Source: Anaerolineaceae bacterium
Lineage (GTDB): Bacteria; Chloroflexota; Anaerolineae; Anaerolineales; E44-bin32
Assembly (NCBI GenBank): GCA_020350285.1
Contig: CP070708.1
Coordinates: 1,156,246-1,220,245 of the forward strand
Direction of reading: 5' to 3'
DNA length: 64,000 nt
The notes under the pieces are model-generated. The model was given only the letters and a program-made list of their open reading frames with translations. It did no database searches and was not told where the DNA came from. Of the stretch, positions 24,632 through 35,741 are shown in pieces (positions within the stretch are counted from its first letter, which is position 1; each line of letters opens with the position of its first letter). A program made the position numbers and the translations under genes.

Positions 24632-25702
24632 ATGGTAGAATCAAGGTTTGTGGACGATCCCCTTGGTAAGGCCCCAGTCAAACCAATCGGTGTACTGGCA
24701 GCCTTTGTTGCCGGGTTTGATCGTGTCGCAGCAAAGCCGATTTTAATCTTGCCGCCACTTGTTTTAGATCTGTTCCTTTGGTTTGGTCCCCACCTTACGC
24801 TTCCATTTCTGGCACAAATGGTACCGGATATGCTTTCAGCGTTAGGGGATATGATTGGGCCCGATTCAGGGATTACCGATATGACCATGATTCAACTTAT
24901 GTTGACGTCAATTATCGAGCGGTACAACGTGATGAGTGCGTTAAGTAGTTTTCCCTGGGGAACACCGTTTAACCTTCTTCTCAACATCACAAGCATTCCG
25001 GCGGGATTGCCGAGCGTAATGGCAGGGCTTATGCCCGTCCACACACCACTTGGCCAGCCGTACATTATCCCTTTGGGGAGTTTATCTGAGGGCGTGACCC
25101 TGTGGGTCGTTTTGATCACCATCGGTCTTGGGTTGGGCGTTTTTTATCATCGATGGCTTGCGCAACAGACATCCCCTGACGCTGAATTGCTTTCAGGTTG
25201 GCAAGCTTGGGGTCGGATGGTCCTGCTTTTCTTGGCGATCTACTTTGGGGGATTTCTTGTGCTGATGGTTTCAGGTATCATGACGATGATTATCGGGCTC
25301 TTGATGCCCTTCTTCAGTGGGATCGTGCCTATGCTTTTACTGGTCTTCTTATTCTGGGTTACGGTTTACTTTGCATTTACGACGCATGGGATTGTGCTCT
25401 ACCGTTTTCGTGTCGTAAAGGCGATGTTAGAGAGCGCTAGGGTAGTTCGGTTGAACCTTCTTAGTTCTATCGGATTTTTATTCATATGTTTCATCATCAC
25501 ATGGTTTGGTTCACAGATATGGATCCGAGCCGGTGAGGAAACATGGTATAGCCTTCTTGGCTTGGTCGGGCATGCCTTTGTCAGTACGACGCTCATCGCG
25601 GCAAGTTACATTTTCTACCAAAGCCGGCGTACATGGCTGCTGAATGTTCAGGCCTCGCTGGCTGCGAGTGCCCAGGGCCCAGTTGATGGTGACAGTTCAT
25701 GA
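24632..25702 (+). CDS. Multi-pass membrane protein, unknown function
   Basis: 356 residues with at least six hydrophobic segments, for example ILILPPLVLDLFLWFG (37-52), TLWVVLITIGLGLGVFYHRW, MVLLFLAIYFGGFLVLMVSG and MLLLVFLFWVTVYFAFTTHG, with an amphipathic loop between the first and second helices. The N-terminus up to residue 35 is cytosolic-like. The C-terminal tail ends in a short soluble segment (QASLAASAQGPVDGDSS). No family is recognised; it superficially resembles DUF-type membrane proteins with PGF-pre-PGF-less loops. It is directly upstream of gyrB on the same strand, 108 bases apart. Confidence 0.7.
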   Translation: MVESRFVDDPLGKAPVKPIGVLAAFVAGFDRVAAKPILILPPLVLDLFLWFGPHLTLPFLAQMVPDMLSALGDMIGPDSGITDMTMIQLMLTSIIERYNVMSALSSFPWGTPFNLLLNITSIPAGLPSVMAGLMPVHTPLGQPYIIPLGSLSEGVTLWVVLITIGLGLGVFYHRWLAQQTSPDAELLSGWQAWGRMVLLFLAIYFGGFLVLMVSGIMTMIIGLLMPFFSGIVPMLLLVFLFWVTVYFAFTTHGIVLYRFRVVKAMLESARVVRLNLLSSIGFLFICFIITWFGSQIWIRAGEETWYSLLGLVGHAFVSTTLIAASYIFYQSRRTWLLNVQASLAASAQGPVDGDSS

Positions 25703-25783
25703 GAGGTGAAAGAGGGACAAATCTAGCATTTTATCTAGGGCAATCAATCAAGAGAGTAACAAATATCTCAAGTAGGCAAATAA

Positions 25784-27736
<1,953 letters not shown>

Positions 27737-27946
27737 GAGTCGCAAGTCGCAAGCTTCAAGCTTCAGGCTACAAACTCCAGGCTGCAGGCTTCGAACTATA
27801 GTCGCAGGCTTTAGCCTGCGACCTGAATGTACCCTAAAGGGTGCGACTATTGTTGAAATTATCGTAGGGGCGCAATTCATTGCGCCCCTACGGTATTAAT
27901 TCATCTTGCGGGGATAGTGAGTGTTATCGACACAAAAGAGGTCGAG
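27737..27946. repeat. Repeat-filled intergenic region after gyrB
   Basis: This gap has AAGTCGCAAGCTTCAAGC-type direct repeats (27738-27790), a GTCGCAGGCTTTAGCCTGCG palindrome (27801-27822) and a CGTAGGGGCG-type palindrome (27863-27892). The palindromes may act as transcription terminators between converging genes, as gyrB (plus) and the NfuA-like gene (minus) converge here. Confidence 0.8.
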
Positions 27947-28540
27947 CTATCCCATAGGTGATTGACCAGGTCCACCTGATTGGTAATAGGGATTGGTCCC
28001 TCCTGCATGGTCGGTTGTATCAAGGACCTGTTTTATCTCGGGGATGGCTTCTCGGATCTTGACCTCAACACCTTGTTTTAATGTCACATCGGCCATTCCA
28101 CACCCCTGACAACCACCACCAAAGGTTATGTAAGCCACACCGTCTTTGACGTCGAGTAAGGTAACGAAGCCTCGATGCATCGCAATACTAGGGTTGATTT
28201 CAGAGTCAAGCACATCTTGCACCGCTTGAGCAAGCGGTTCATCCCAAAGAGGGTTTGGGTTGTCAATCATAAACCCGTGCTGAAAGTTGTCCTCGAGGTA
28301 ATCCACCGTGGCACCTTCAAGTTTGAGTGCGCTCTCGGGATCAATAAACACTTGGAGTTCCCCAAAATCCCCGACGACATCCTCCGAACCCTTCTCGGAA
28401 AGGGGGACAAAACCCATGGAGTATCGAAAGCCTACAGGTCCGCGGCCGACGATCGCCAAACGCAATGCCATGCCCTTCGCATCTTTGGCTTCCATAGTTG
28501 TGAGGATTTTCTCCTTAGCTGTATCCGTGATTGTTATCAT
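27947..28540 (-). CDS. NfuA-like Fe-S carrier (HesB-like + NifU C-terminal domain)
   Basis: 197 residues from ATG 28540 (MITITDTAKEKILTTMEAK, with GGAG 7 nt ahead). The N-terminal half is an A-type/HesB-like domain without the conserved cysteines, as in NfuA. The C-terminal half is a NifU domain with the CxxC motif in GGGCQGCGMADVTLKQGVE. This arrangement fits an iron-sulfur cluster carrier that delivers to apo-proteins. It is followed by a short Gly/Pro-rich tail (GGTNPYYQSGGPGQSPMG). The gene is monocistronic and converges on gyrB. Confidence 0.87.
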   Translation of the reverse strand: MITITDTAKEKILTTMEAKDAKGMALRLAIVGRGPVGFRYSMGFVPLSEKGSEDVVGDFGELQVFIDPESALKLEGATVDYLEDNFQHGFMIDNPNPLWDEPLAQAVQDVLDSEINPSIAMHRGFVTLLDVKDGVAYITFGGGCQGCGMADVTLKQGVEVKIREAIPEIKQVLDTTDHAGGTNPYYQSGGPGQSPMG

Positions 28541-28727
28541 TTGTTTCTCCTCAATACGATCTTCTTTCATCAGCCATCATTATACTTGACAAATAGGAGC
28601 TAATAAGGTGACCTTCTTCGGCTCTCGAAGATGAATTCATCAGGTCTGTCTCTTCAACAAACTCATCTGGTCTCATATGGTTATGGTTCATCAATGATGT
28701 TTCGGGTAACATCGTGCTGGAAATCTC

Positions 28728-29306
28728 TCATAGGCTTTCATGTTCAGCGTACAATTCATCTAACAAACTTTGCAAGATTTCTGATGCTTCCTCCAGTCTT
28801 GGTTTCATGACATCTTTTAACTGCCCCAATTCCTCAATCCCTTGCTGTGTGATGCGGTAGAAACGCCGTGTGCGACGGTCCGGATCTTCCCATTCTCCTT
28901 CAACAAGCCTCTGTTCCTCCATGACATTCAATAAGGGGTAAATCACACCTGGGTTGTTTACCCAACGACCATTAGTATGATCCTGAAGCGCCTTCATGAT
29001 CTCATTTCCATAGCGGGGTTGTTCTTCTAATAAGTGGAGAACTAGAAGAGGGAGCAGGCCGCCGCCTTTCGCCAACATCAGACCGACAAAAGGGTTGAAC
29101 TTTCCAGGAACTGAAGATACCCATTTTTTGAATCTCCGTCCCCTGAAGAACCAGTGGTCTTCCGGCTCCATGCCAAAGGACTCACGGAAGTGGGTCCGCC
29201 ACATCTCTCTCAGCTTGTGGGGAGGATGTCGATGACCACGGCATCGCTGATGCCAACCATGCCAGAAGGGAGTCTCTTCCTGTGACTCTTTTCGACGTGA
29301 GCACAT
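28728..29306 (-). CDS. PadR-family transcriptional regulator
   Basis: 192 residues. The PadR winged-helix domain is visible from LPLLVLHLLEEQPRYGNEIMKALQDHTNGRW through NPGVIYPLLNVMEEQRLVEGEWE and DRRTRRFYRITQQGIEELGQL. The 75-residue N-terminal part is rich in Arg, His and Trp and precedes the wing, unlike minimal PadRs. PadR proteins usually repress efflux or stress genes and dissociate on ligand binding. The target is unknown; palindromes upstream (29401-29438) may be its operator. Confidence 0.85.
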   Translation of the reverse strand: MCSRRKESQEETPFWHGWHQRCRGHRHPPHKLREMWRTHFRESFGMEPEDHWFFRGRRFKKWVSSVPGKFNPFVGLMLAKGGGLLPLLVLHLLEEQPRYGNEIMKALQDHTNGRWVNNPGVIYPLLNVMEEQRLVEGEWEDPDRRTRRFYRITQQGIEELGQLKDVMKPRLEEASEILQSLLDELYAEHESL

Positions 29307-29400
29307 GTTCGCATCCTTTCAGAATCTGTGTTGTGTCAACTGAGAGGAGTCGCAATCCTTCGAGAATGGATATCCTGCACCCTTGATCAAACATCCTCTC

Positions 29401-29438
29401 TGACATAACTGTTACAGTCAATAATATTGAATTCAATA
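29401..29438. promoter_or_regulatory. Palindromic candidate operator upstream of padR
   Basis: Two palindromes are close together about 95-130 bases before the padR start: ACTGTTACAGT (29408-29418) and the perfect 14-mer TATTGAATTCAATA (29425-29438). PadR proteins bind short inverted repeats and commonly autoregulate, so this is a plausible site; sequence alone cannot prove it. Confidence 0.3.
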
Positions 29439-29577
29439 CAGCAAAGATTTATTTTCGATGCTCGGTAGCGATTTGTCAAGACGCATGATTGGTAGGTATA
29501 GGTCGACATGCGGGTATCGTTGTCTTTGCAGGTTTTCGCGAGGTTCGTGACAAAAAAAGTGCGGATCATCAGCTGCT

Positions 29578-30531
29578 TTATCGACGCCAATTGAGAAACG
29601 CCGTCAGAATGATTAAGTTTTCCCGGAGATCTGTGGAGGAGTGTGTGCTGAGTTCGATATCGATCGCGGCAATGCCGTTCAAGGAGGCCCAGTCAATAAG
29701 TTGACCTGTGTATTGACAACCCGTGTCAAGCGGTGGGTAGGGATAATCACTTACCCCAGCGATGGTATCAGCGAGATTTAGAGAAGCAGAATCGGGGGGC
29801 TGACCTCCAGGAAAGATCCCCAAAGCTGCGCTGTGGTAATTTATCAAAGCGTCCACATGTTGATTAAGTAAAAACTGCATCAAAGCTTGGGTTTCCGGTT
29901 CTGAAGCAGGGAAAGTGCCTGCCGTAGTGGGCAGGAGATTCCAACAACCCTGCTGAGGCCATTCCGCTTGCCAATACGCAGGCCAGTTCCTGTTTAGGTC
30001 GACCTCATTCTCGTTCGTGCGTCCATAGATACCATGCCCACGATGGTCCCCGTCTGGATTAAGGGACCGGAGAATAAACAACGTCACATCTTGCGGGATG
30101 AGATCCCTTCGCCCTGGGAGGATGGTGATCAGTTGATCTGCCAACGCGATGGTATTCCATTCATATCCACCGTGTATTCCAGCAATGATCATCCGTTTGA
30201 TGGGTCCTGAACCGAATTGGTATACCTCCAACGGACGTCCCTGGACGGAGTGTCCTATGACAATCGGACCCAAACTGAAAGGGACCTGGGTTACGGTCGA
30301 TGTGGGATCCGGGTTTGTCGTGGGGATAACAGTGGGTGTTTCGCTCGGAGGGGGTGATCCTGTAGGTTGTACCGTGGCGAGTGATTGTGAGGCTTCACCC
30401 GACGCCTCCAATTGTTTCACCTCTGGTGATGGCTCCATTGTAAGAGGGATGGAGCACGATGCGATAGCGATCGCTAGAAGGGACAACAACATCAATCTTA
30501 AAGGAAAGAGTCTGGGGAATAGATAACTCAT
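29578..30531 (-). CDS. M14-family zinc carboxypeptidase-like lipoprotein
   Basis: 317 residues with a signal and lipobox AIASC (Cys near 26), then a Pro/Thr linker. M14 motifs follow: GIHGGYEWNT (Zn ligands His and Glu), SLNPDGDHRG, RTNENEVDLNRNWP (substrate Asn-Arg), the third Zn His in NYHSA, and the catalytic Glu in AIDIELSTH. M14 lipoproteins cleave peptide or peptidoglycan-derived substrates outside the cell, e.g. gamma-D-glutamyl-meso-diaminopimelate peptidases. The ATG at 30531 lacks a clear ribosome binding site, and a TTG two codons upstream is an alternative. Confidence 0.87.
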   Translation of the reverse strand: MSYLFPRLFPLRLMLLSLLAIAIASCSIPLTMEPSPEVKQLEASGEASQSLATVQPTGSPPPSETPTVIPTTNPDPTSTVTQVPFSLGPIVIGHSVQGRPLEVYQFGSGPIKRMIIAGIHGGYEWNTIALADQLITILPGRRDLIPQDVTLFILRSLNPDGDHRGHGIYGRTNENEVDLNRNWPAYWQAEWPQQGCWNLLPTTAGTFPASEPETQALMQFLLNQHVDALINYHSAALGIFPGGQPPDSASLNLADTIAGVSDYPYPPLDTGCQYTGQLIDWASLNGIAAIDIELSTHSSTDLRENLIILTAFLNWRR

Positions 30532-30785
30532 GATCAACTTTTGTCAAGAATTATTGTATGTGTCACTGATTTTGGACCACAGTGACCTCAACGATCGTCT
30601 ACCGGCCTTTGCGATCTCTCCTACGAAGGATTCGATCAGCATACTATAGCATGGCTGACTCCACGAAAAAACAGCTGACCACGAGATGAGGTCTCAGGAG
30701 TCAGGATCTGCATTTCAGCGGAATCATGCTTTAAAACAAACCAGGACTACTTTACGGTAGTCAAATCGTATCCCATTTGTTAAAA

Positions 30786-30814
30786 TTGACCCGGTATGGC
30801 GCTATCCGTATTAA
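30786..30814 (+). promoter_or_regulatory. Candidate sigma70-type promoter of the kinase gene
   Basis: TTGACC (30786-30791), a 17-nt spacer, then TATTAA (30809-30814). The transcription start would be near 30821, leaving only about 11 bases before the ATG at 30832, so the message may have almost no leader. Confidence 0.5.
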
Positions 30815-30831
30815 CTTCGATTGAGTTCTAA

Positions 30832-32919
30832 ATGCCCCTCAAATCTGGCTCTTATCTCAAGAACCGCTACCGCATTGAGAGCGTCCTTGGACAGGGTGGT
30901 ATGGGCGCTGTCTATGAAGCGTTTGATGTTAATTTGGGCGTGAAGGTGGCGGTAAAAGAGAATCTCTTCACCACTGAGGAGTATGCACGGCAGTTCCGTC
31001 GTGAAGCCACGATTCTAGCCAGTTTAAGGCATCCCAATTTACCGCGCGTAACGGACCATTTCGTCATCGAAGGTGAAGGCCAATACTTGGTAATGGATTT
31101 CATTGAGGGGATGGACCTGCGCGAGAGGCTTGAGAAAGGTGGTCCCGTACCAGAGGACGAAGCGTTGCCTTGGTTTCTTGCCATCTCGGATGCGCTCGCA
31201 TATTTACACAGCCGCAAACCTCCTATCCTGCATAGAGATATTAAACCGGGGAACATAAAAGTCATGTCCGGTGGTCGAGCGATGCTCGTCGATTTCGGAT
31301 TAGCGAAGGTAGCCGAAGATGGGGGAATCACGAGTACGGGGGCGAAGGCGATGACCCCTGGTTTCTCTCCACCAGAACAATACGGCACCGGTCGTACGGA
31401 ACGCAGGACGGATGTTTATTCATTAGGGGCGACGATGTACGCGGCTTTGACCGCAGCAATCCCGGAGGATTCAATCCAACGCGCGATGGGGCGTGAGAAG
31501 CTTACCCCGATACGTAAGCGAGTTCCCGAAGTTTCTTCGGGTGTAGCGAGAGTGGTCGAGAAAGCGCTTGCGGTACACCCAGAAGATCGCTATCAATCCG
31601 TGAGGGAGATGGCGAACGCATTGAGCTCGGTTGCTGGTGCCGCCCAGCCCACTGTCGTTCGAAGTTATCCTTATCTCGAACGCACCAAGGTAACACCGGC
31701 TCAAGGATTAGAGAGGGATTTAATTGATCGGAGATTGAAGAAGACTAGTCGATGGCGTCGATTACCATTAGTCATTCTCATCGCCCTCACCATCGTATTG
31801 ATCGGTGTCGGCGCCAGATATGCAGTACCGGACTTGATCCCTCGCTTGGCAAGTTTGTTTTCCCCCGAGTCCACCGAATTCATCCCGGGGGGCGTACAGG
31901 AGACCAACACGCCAGAAGCATCCCCATCCCCATCAAGTGAATTTGATCTCTTTCCTGAATCTCCCAGCCCGGAGGCCAGCCAGGCGTCGACGCAAGCCCC
32001 ACCAGCGAACGGGACTGAAACCGCAGCGCTAATTCCCCTTGATACCCCTCAAGGCGGAGGTGTGGGTCAAATCGCGTATGTCTCCGAGAAAAGCGGTGTT
32101 CCCCAAATCTACCTCATCAACGTGGACGGCACTGGAGAGATACAACTGACGTTCACCAACGATGGCGCTTGTCAACCGGCATGGTCACCTAACGGAATGC
32201 AATTGGTGTATACCTCCCCTTGTCATGACAATGTCGAGCAGTATCCGGGTTCCGGTTTGTGGCTCATTTCCTTTGATGAGAATGATAACTTTTCTGACCC
32301 GGAGCCTGTTCCAACAGGACCAGGAGCGGGTGGGGATTACGATGCAGCTTGGGCTCCTAACGGAGAGTTCATCGCCTTTACCTCGCGGCGAGATGGCATA
32401 CCCCAAATCTACATCGTGAACGTCGCAGATGGATCGGGTTTGGTTAACTTAAACGAAGACAGAGCGTTCAACCGGCAACCAACGTGGTCTCCGGACGGAA
32501 CGAGATTAGCTTTCACCTCCAGCCGTGGTGGAATTCGTAAGATATGGATCATGCCTGCAACTGGTGGTGAGGTGGCACAATTCTCCTATGGTGAAGGGGC
32601 GGAGGACACCTATGCGGACTGGTCAGGAGATGGCGAGTTGATCGTATTTCAACGCCGAGAGGGCTCTATTCCGTACCTTGTTACAGGACGATTCAAAGAA
32701 GAACGTTTTGAATCTCGCCTCTGCCAGAGCGGGAAAGTTTTCTCTTATCCGATGGCGGAGCCCGATTGGTCCCCAGATGGATGGTGGATCATCTTTGAGA
32801 CTTGGCCGGATGGGGAAAACCATAATATTGCCATTGTCACCAATGACTGCACGGAATTTACACAATTAACTTTCGATCTTGCACGGGACTATGATCCCGC
32901 TTGGCGTCCCCTCCCATAA
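30832..32919 (+). CDS. Serine/threonine protein kinase fused to a TolB-like propeller
   Basis: 695 residues. The N-terminal kinase (about 10-270) has GQGGMGAVYEA, catalytic Lys in VAVKEN, HRDIKPGNIKV and DFGLAKV, with a Ser/Thr-type activation loop (PGFSPPEQYGTGR). After a basic stretch a single transmembrane helix (LPLVILIALTIVLIGVG, near 310) leads to a Pro/Ser linker and an outer sensor part of WD40/PD40 (TolB) blades: YVSEKSGVPQIYLINVDG, WSPDGTRLAFTSSRGG. The layout is a membrane kinase with an extracytoplasmic ligand-sensing propeller. No PASTA or forkhead partner genes are nearby. Confidence 0.92.
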   Translation: MPLKSGSYLKNRYRIESVLGQGGMGAVYEAFDVNLGVKVAVKENLFTTEEYARQFRREATILASLRHPNLPRVTDHFVIEGEGQYLVMDFIEGMDLRERLEKGGPVPEDEALPWFLAISDALAYLHSRKPPILHRDIKPGNIKVMSGGRAMLVDFGLAKVAEDGGITSTGAKAMTPGFSPPEQYGTGRTERRTDVYSLGATMYAALTAAIPEDSIQRAMGREKLTPIRKRVPEVSSGVARVVEKALAVHPEDRYQSVREMANALSSVAGAAQPTVVRSYPYLERTKVTPAQGLERDLIDRRLKKTSRWRRLPLVILIALTIVLIGVGARYAVPDLIPRLASLFSPESTEFIPGGVQETNTPEASPSPSSEFDLFPESPSPEASQASTQAPPANGTETAALIPLDTPQGGGVGQIAYVSEKSGVPQIYLINVDGTGEIQLTFTNDGACQPAWSPNGMQLVYTSPCHDNVEQYPGSGLWLISFDENDNFSDPEPVPTGPGAGGDYDAAWAPNGEFIAFTSRRDGIPQIYIVNVADGSGLVNLNEDRAFNRQPTWSPDGTRLAFTSSRGGIRKIWIMPATGGEVAQFSYGEGAEDTYADWSGDGELIVFQRREGSIPYLVTGRFKEERFESRLCQSGKVFSYPMAEPDWSPDGWWIIFETWPDGENHNIAIVTNDCTEFTQLTFDLARDYDPAWRPLP

Positions 32920-33011
32920 CCAACTGTAGGGTCTTGGCGTAGCCCTATTTTCAGTCTTGCCATCTTACAAGCAATGAGGAAGAGTGTCAGGTAGGGTGTG
33001 GAACTCTGTAC

Positions 33012-33040
33012 TTGATGCATTTACTCGCTTGTTGCATAAT
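33012..33040 (+). promoter_or_regulatory. Candidate sigma70-type promoter of folD
   Basis: TTGATG (33012-33017), a 17-nt spacer, then CATAAT (33035-33040), with four and five matches to consensus. It is 95 bases before the folD ATG. Confidence 0.5.
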
Positions 33041-33135
33041 CGATGTGTCTGGTGACCCTCTATTATTTCAGAGTGAATTCTATCAAGTGCGTATGATCAA
33101 ACCGACGATCCACGGAGAATGAACGGGAGCGAATC

Positions 33136-34014
33136 ATGACAGCAAGGTTGATTGACGGAAAAACAATCGCAGCAGATATTCGACAAGAAGTTGGGGAAGG
33201 CGTTGAGGAGTTGATCGCTGCTGGAGGACCACGACCCGGCTTGGCAACGGTCCTGGTAGGCGAAAATCCTGCCTCTCAGACTTATGTCCGAATGAAACGT
33301 AAAGTCTGCGGTGAGTTGGGCATCGAATCCTTTGGACATGAGCTTCCAGCTGATGCCTCCCAAGAAGAGGTCGAAAAGCTGGTCAAAGAACTCAACGCGG
33401 ACCCGAAGGTCCACGGCATATTGGTCCAATTACCCTTGCCGGCTGGTCTGGATGAAGAAGCGATCTTAAGAGCGATCGACATAGAGAAAGATGTGGACGG
33501 GTTCCATCCCGTGAACATCGGCCGGTTGGCGCAAAAAGGACGCGAACCGTTGTTCGTGCCCTGTACCCCTGCAGGATGTATCACGCTACTTAAGAAAGCC
33601 GGTGCGGAATTAGAGGGCGCAAACGCAGTTGTGGCTGGTCGCTCGAACATCGTTGGCATGCCAGCTGCACTTCTACTCGTGAAAGAAAATGCTACTGTGA
33701 CGATTTGTCACTCACGCACCCGCGACTTAGCATCCGTATGTCGTGAGGCTGATATCCTCATTGCGGCCATCGGACGCCCAGAAATGATCCGCGGCGATTG
33801 GATCAAACCCGGAGCGTATGTGATTGATGTTGGGATCAATCGAGTGGACGATCCAGAGGCAAAACGAGGATACCGTTTGGTGGGTGATGTGGCTTTTGAT
33901 GAAGCGAAGGAGATCGCTGAGGCGATCACACCTGTGCCAGGTGGGGTCGGACCGATGACCATCGCTGGTTTGATGCAGAACACCCTGCGTTCTGCCCGTC
34001 GCGCGATGTCCTAA
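33136..34014 (+). CDS. folD: Bifunctional methylene-THF dehydrogenase/methenyl-THF cyclohydrolase
   Basis: 292 residues. Family motifs: [18 protein letters not shown] (with the catalytic Lys), [46 protein letters not shown] and the terminal [16 protein letters not shown]. FolD interconverts 5,10-methylene-THF, methenyl-THF and 10-formyl-THF in one-carbon metabolism. With FtcD elsewhere in the window, formimino groups could be carried on to formyl-THF. It precedes the purine-related genes but is separated from them by a terminator-like hairpin. Confidence 0.95.
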   Translation: MTARLIDGKTIAADIRQEVGEGVEELIAAGGPRPGLATVLVGENPASQTYVRMKRKVCGELGIESFGHELPADASQEEVEKLVKELNADPKVHGILVQLPLPAGLDEEAILRAIDIEKDVDGFHPVNIGRLAQKGREPLFVPCTPAGCITLLKKAGAELEGANAVVAGRSNIVGMPAALLLVKENATVTICHSRTRDLASVCREADILIAAIGRPEMIRGDWIKPGAYVIDVGINRVDDPEAKRGYRLVGDVAFDEAKEIAEAITPVPGGVGPMTIAGLMQNTLRSARRAMS

Positions 34015-34035
34015 TGCGACATAAGAGTACCCAAT

Positions 34036-34068
34036 CACCGCACCGCTCATTCACCGAGCGGTGCGGTG
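34036..34068 (+). terminator. Strong hairpin after folD
   Basis: A perfect 13-bp stem, 34036-34048 with 34056-34068 (CACCGCACCGCTC and its complement), loop of 7, starting 22 bases after the folD stop. The T-run after it is weak (GTTAATCATTC), so it could be a terminator or an mRNA 3' stabiliser. Confidence 0.6.
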
Positions 34069-34269
34069 CGTTAATCATTCAGGTTTGAAGACCTCAACAA
34101 TCTACGAGATCTTGTTTGTAGCATGCAGCCTATGGCTGTAATGATGATTTCAAAGCCTAATGCAGCCGGATCCTATAAAACATGAATAGATGCACAGGCG
34201 AAAGCCTGCGGGTACAGATTGGGGCTTGAAGCTTGTGACTAGCAAATTGCAGCTTAAGACTTGCCTCAA

Positions 34270-34298
34270 TTGACGCTCATTCCACCCGATGTTAGACT
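34270..34298 (+). promoter_or_regulatory. Candidate sigma70-type promoter of the 8-oxoguanine deaminase-like/ade/ygeW unit
   Basis: TTGACG (34270-34275, five of six), 17-nt spacer, TAGACT (34293-34298, four of six), 26 bases before the ATG at 34325. A short CCCGCACCGGG hairpin lies between it and the GGGAGG ribosome binding site. Confidence 0.55.
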
Positions 34299-34324
34299 TC
34301 CCGCACCGGGTGAAGGGAGGATCG

Positions 34325-35704
34325 ATGGCCACGCTCCTCATTAAAAACGCTACCGTGCTGGTCACCATGGATGAAGATCGAACGGAGATCCATGACGGTG
34401 CCCTCTTCGCTCGAGATGGCTGGGTTGAGCAGGTTGGACCCACGGACACACTCCCCAAGGAAGCGGACGAAATCCTCGATCTGACCGACCATTTGGTGCT
34501 TCCTGGGTTGATAAACACCCACCATCATTTCTACCAAACGCTCACCCGAGCCGTTCCAGCAGCACAAGATGCCGATCTCTTCCACTGGCTAAAGACGCAT
34601 TACCCAATTTGGGCCGGTTTGTTGCCGGAGGATATCCAAATCTCAACCAAACTTGCCCTGGCTGAATTAGCGCTTTCAGGCTGTACAACAGCTTCCGATC
34701 ATCTCTACATTTTTCCAAATGGGTGCCGCTTGGATGATGAAATCGACGCTGCGAGGGAATTGGGTGTACGCTTGCATGCCTCACGTGGCTCGATGAGCCT
34801 AGGAGAAAGCCAGGGTGGGTTGCCTCCCGATAGCGTGGTTGAAAATGAGGCGGACATCCTAGAGGACACTCGCAGGGTGATCGAAACGTATCATGATCCT
34901 CAACCAGGGGCTATGACCCAGATCGTCGTCGCTCCTTGCTCACCTTTCTCCGTTACGCCAGACCTGATGCGTCAATCCGCAGCTCTCGCACGATCCTATG
35001 ATGTTCCTCTGCACACGCATTTAGCAGAAACGCTAGATGAGGAGACATTTTGCCTTGAACAATTCGGCCATCGACCCTTAGCATATGCTGAGGAACTGGA
35101 TTGGTCAGGCGAGGATGTGTGGTTTGCGCACGCGGTGCATATCAACCCAGAGGAAGTGGGCAGAATGGCAAACACGGGTATTGGGGTTGCCCACTGTCCA
35201 TCATCCAACATGCGTTTGGCATCGGGGATCGCTCCGATTCGTCGCTATCTTGCGGCGGGCGTGAAGGTCGGATTGGGAGTGGATGGATCGGCCAGCAATG
35301 ATGGCTCCCATCTGCTGGCTGAGGCGCGTCAAGCGATGCTGATCTCGAGAGTCGGAGCTGTTACCGCACCGGAATTAGATGGCCAGGGTGGACTGTTAAC
35401 AGCACGTCAAGCGCTTGAAATGGCAACACGAGGAGGAGCAGCGGTTCTCGGTAGGGAGGACATCGGATCGCTTGAGCCCGGTAAATGTGCTGATTTCATT
35501 GCCATCGACCTCAACCGGGTGGAGTTCGCCGGTGGATTGCATGACCCGGTAGCTTCCGTTGTGTTCTGTGCATCTGTACCAGTTGATTTCAACTACGTCC
35601 ATGGCAATCCGGTGGTGGTAGAGGGTCGATTGGTGACAAGCGATTTGGCAGGTCTTATCGAGGCGCACAATCAGTCAGCTGATCGTCTTGTGAATGGTGG
35701 TTAA
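34325..35704 (+). CDS. 8-oxoguanine deaminase-like amidohydrolase
   Basis: 459 residues from ATG 34325 (GGGAGGATCG before it). Amidohydrolase metal motifs are seen: LINTHHHFYQTLTRAVP near the N-terminus, HTHLAET, HAVHINPEE and GVDGSASND. The segment GSMSLGESQGGLPPDSVVE resembles what I recall of characterised 8-oxoguanine deaminases of the COG0402 group. It is therefore likely to deaminate an oxidised or plain purine (8-oxoguanine to uric acid), though guanine or isoxanthopterin remain possible. It opens a unit with adenine deaminase and two carbamoyltransferases; ribosome binding sites and close spacing support co-transcription. Confidence 0.82.
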   Translation: MATLLIKNATVLVTMDEDRTEIHDGALFARDGWVEQVGPTDTLPKEADEILDLTDHLVLPGLINTHHHFYQTLTRAVPAAQDADLFHWLKTHYPIWAGLLPEDIQISTKLALAELALSGCTTASDHLYIFPNGCRLDDEIDAARELGVRLHASRGSMSLGESQGGLPPDSVVENEADILEDTRRVIETYHDPQPGAMTQIVVAPCSPFSVTPDLMRQSAALARSYDVPLHTHLAETLDEETFCLEQFGHRPLAYAEELDWSGEDVWFAHAVHINPEEVGRMANTGIGVAHCPSSNMRLASGIAPIRRYLAAGVKVGLGVDGSASNDGSHLLAEARQAMLISRVGAVTAPELDGQGGLLTARQALEMATRGGAAVLGREDIGSLEPGKCADFIAIDLNRVEFAGGLHDPVASVVFCASVPVDFNYVHGNPVVVEGRLVTSDLAGLIEAHNQSADRLVNGG

Positions 35705-35741
35705 GGGCGGTAGCCCTTTCCTCATAAATAGGAGGGCTTGA

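Larger units (their letters stand above)
34015..34324. other. Intergenic region folD / first purine gene
   Basis: 310 bases. It holds the folD hairpin, an AGGC..GCCT element related to the CAGGCTTTAGCCTG repeat (34191-34208), AAGCTTG/CAGCTTAAG repeat remnants near 34230-34260, and a promoter-like element at 34270-34298. Confidence 0.7.

Noticed and set aside
34325-35704. Naming the first aminohydrolase guanine deaminase or SsnA
   Set aside because: It has the LGESQGGLPPDSVVE-type segment of 8-oxoguanine deaminases, while the SsnA-specific strings occur in the other gene at 51661.
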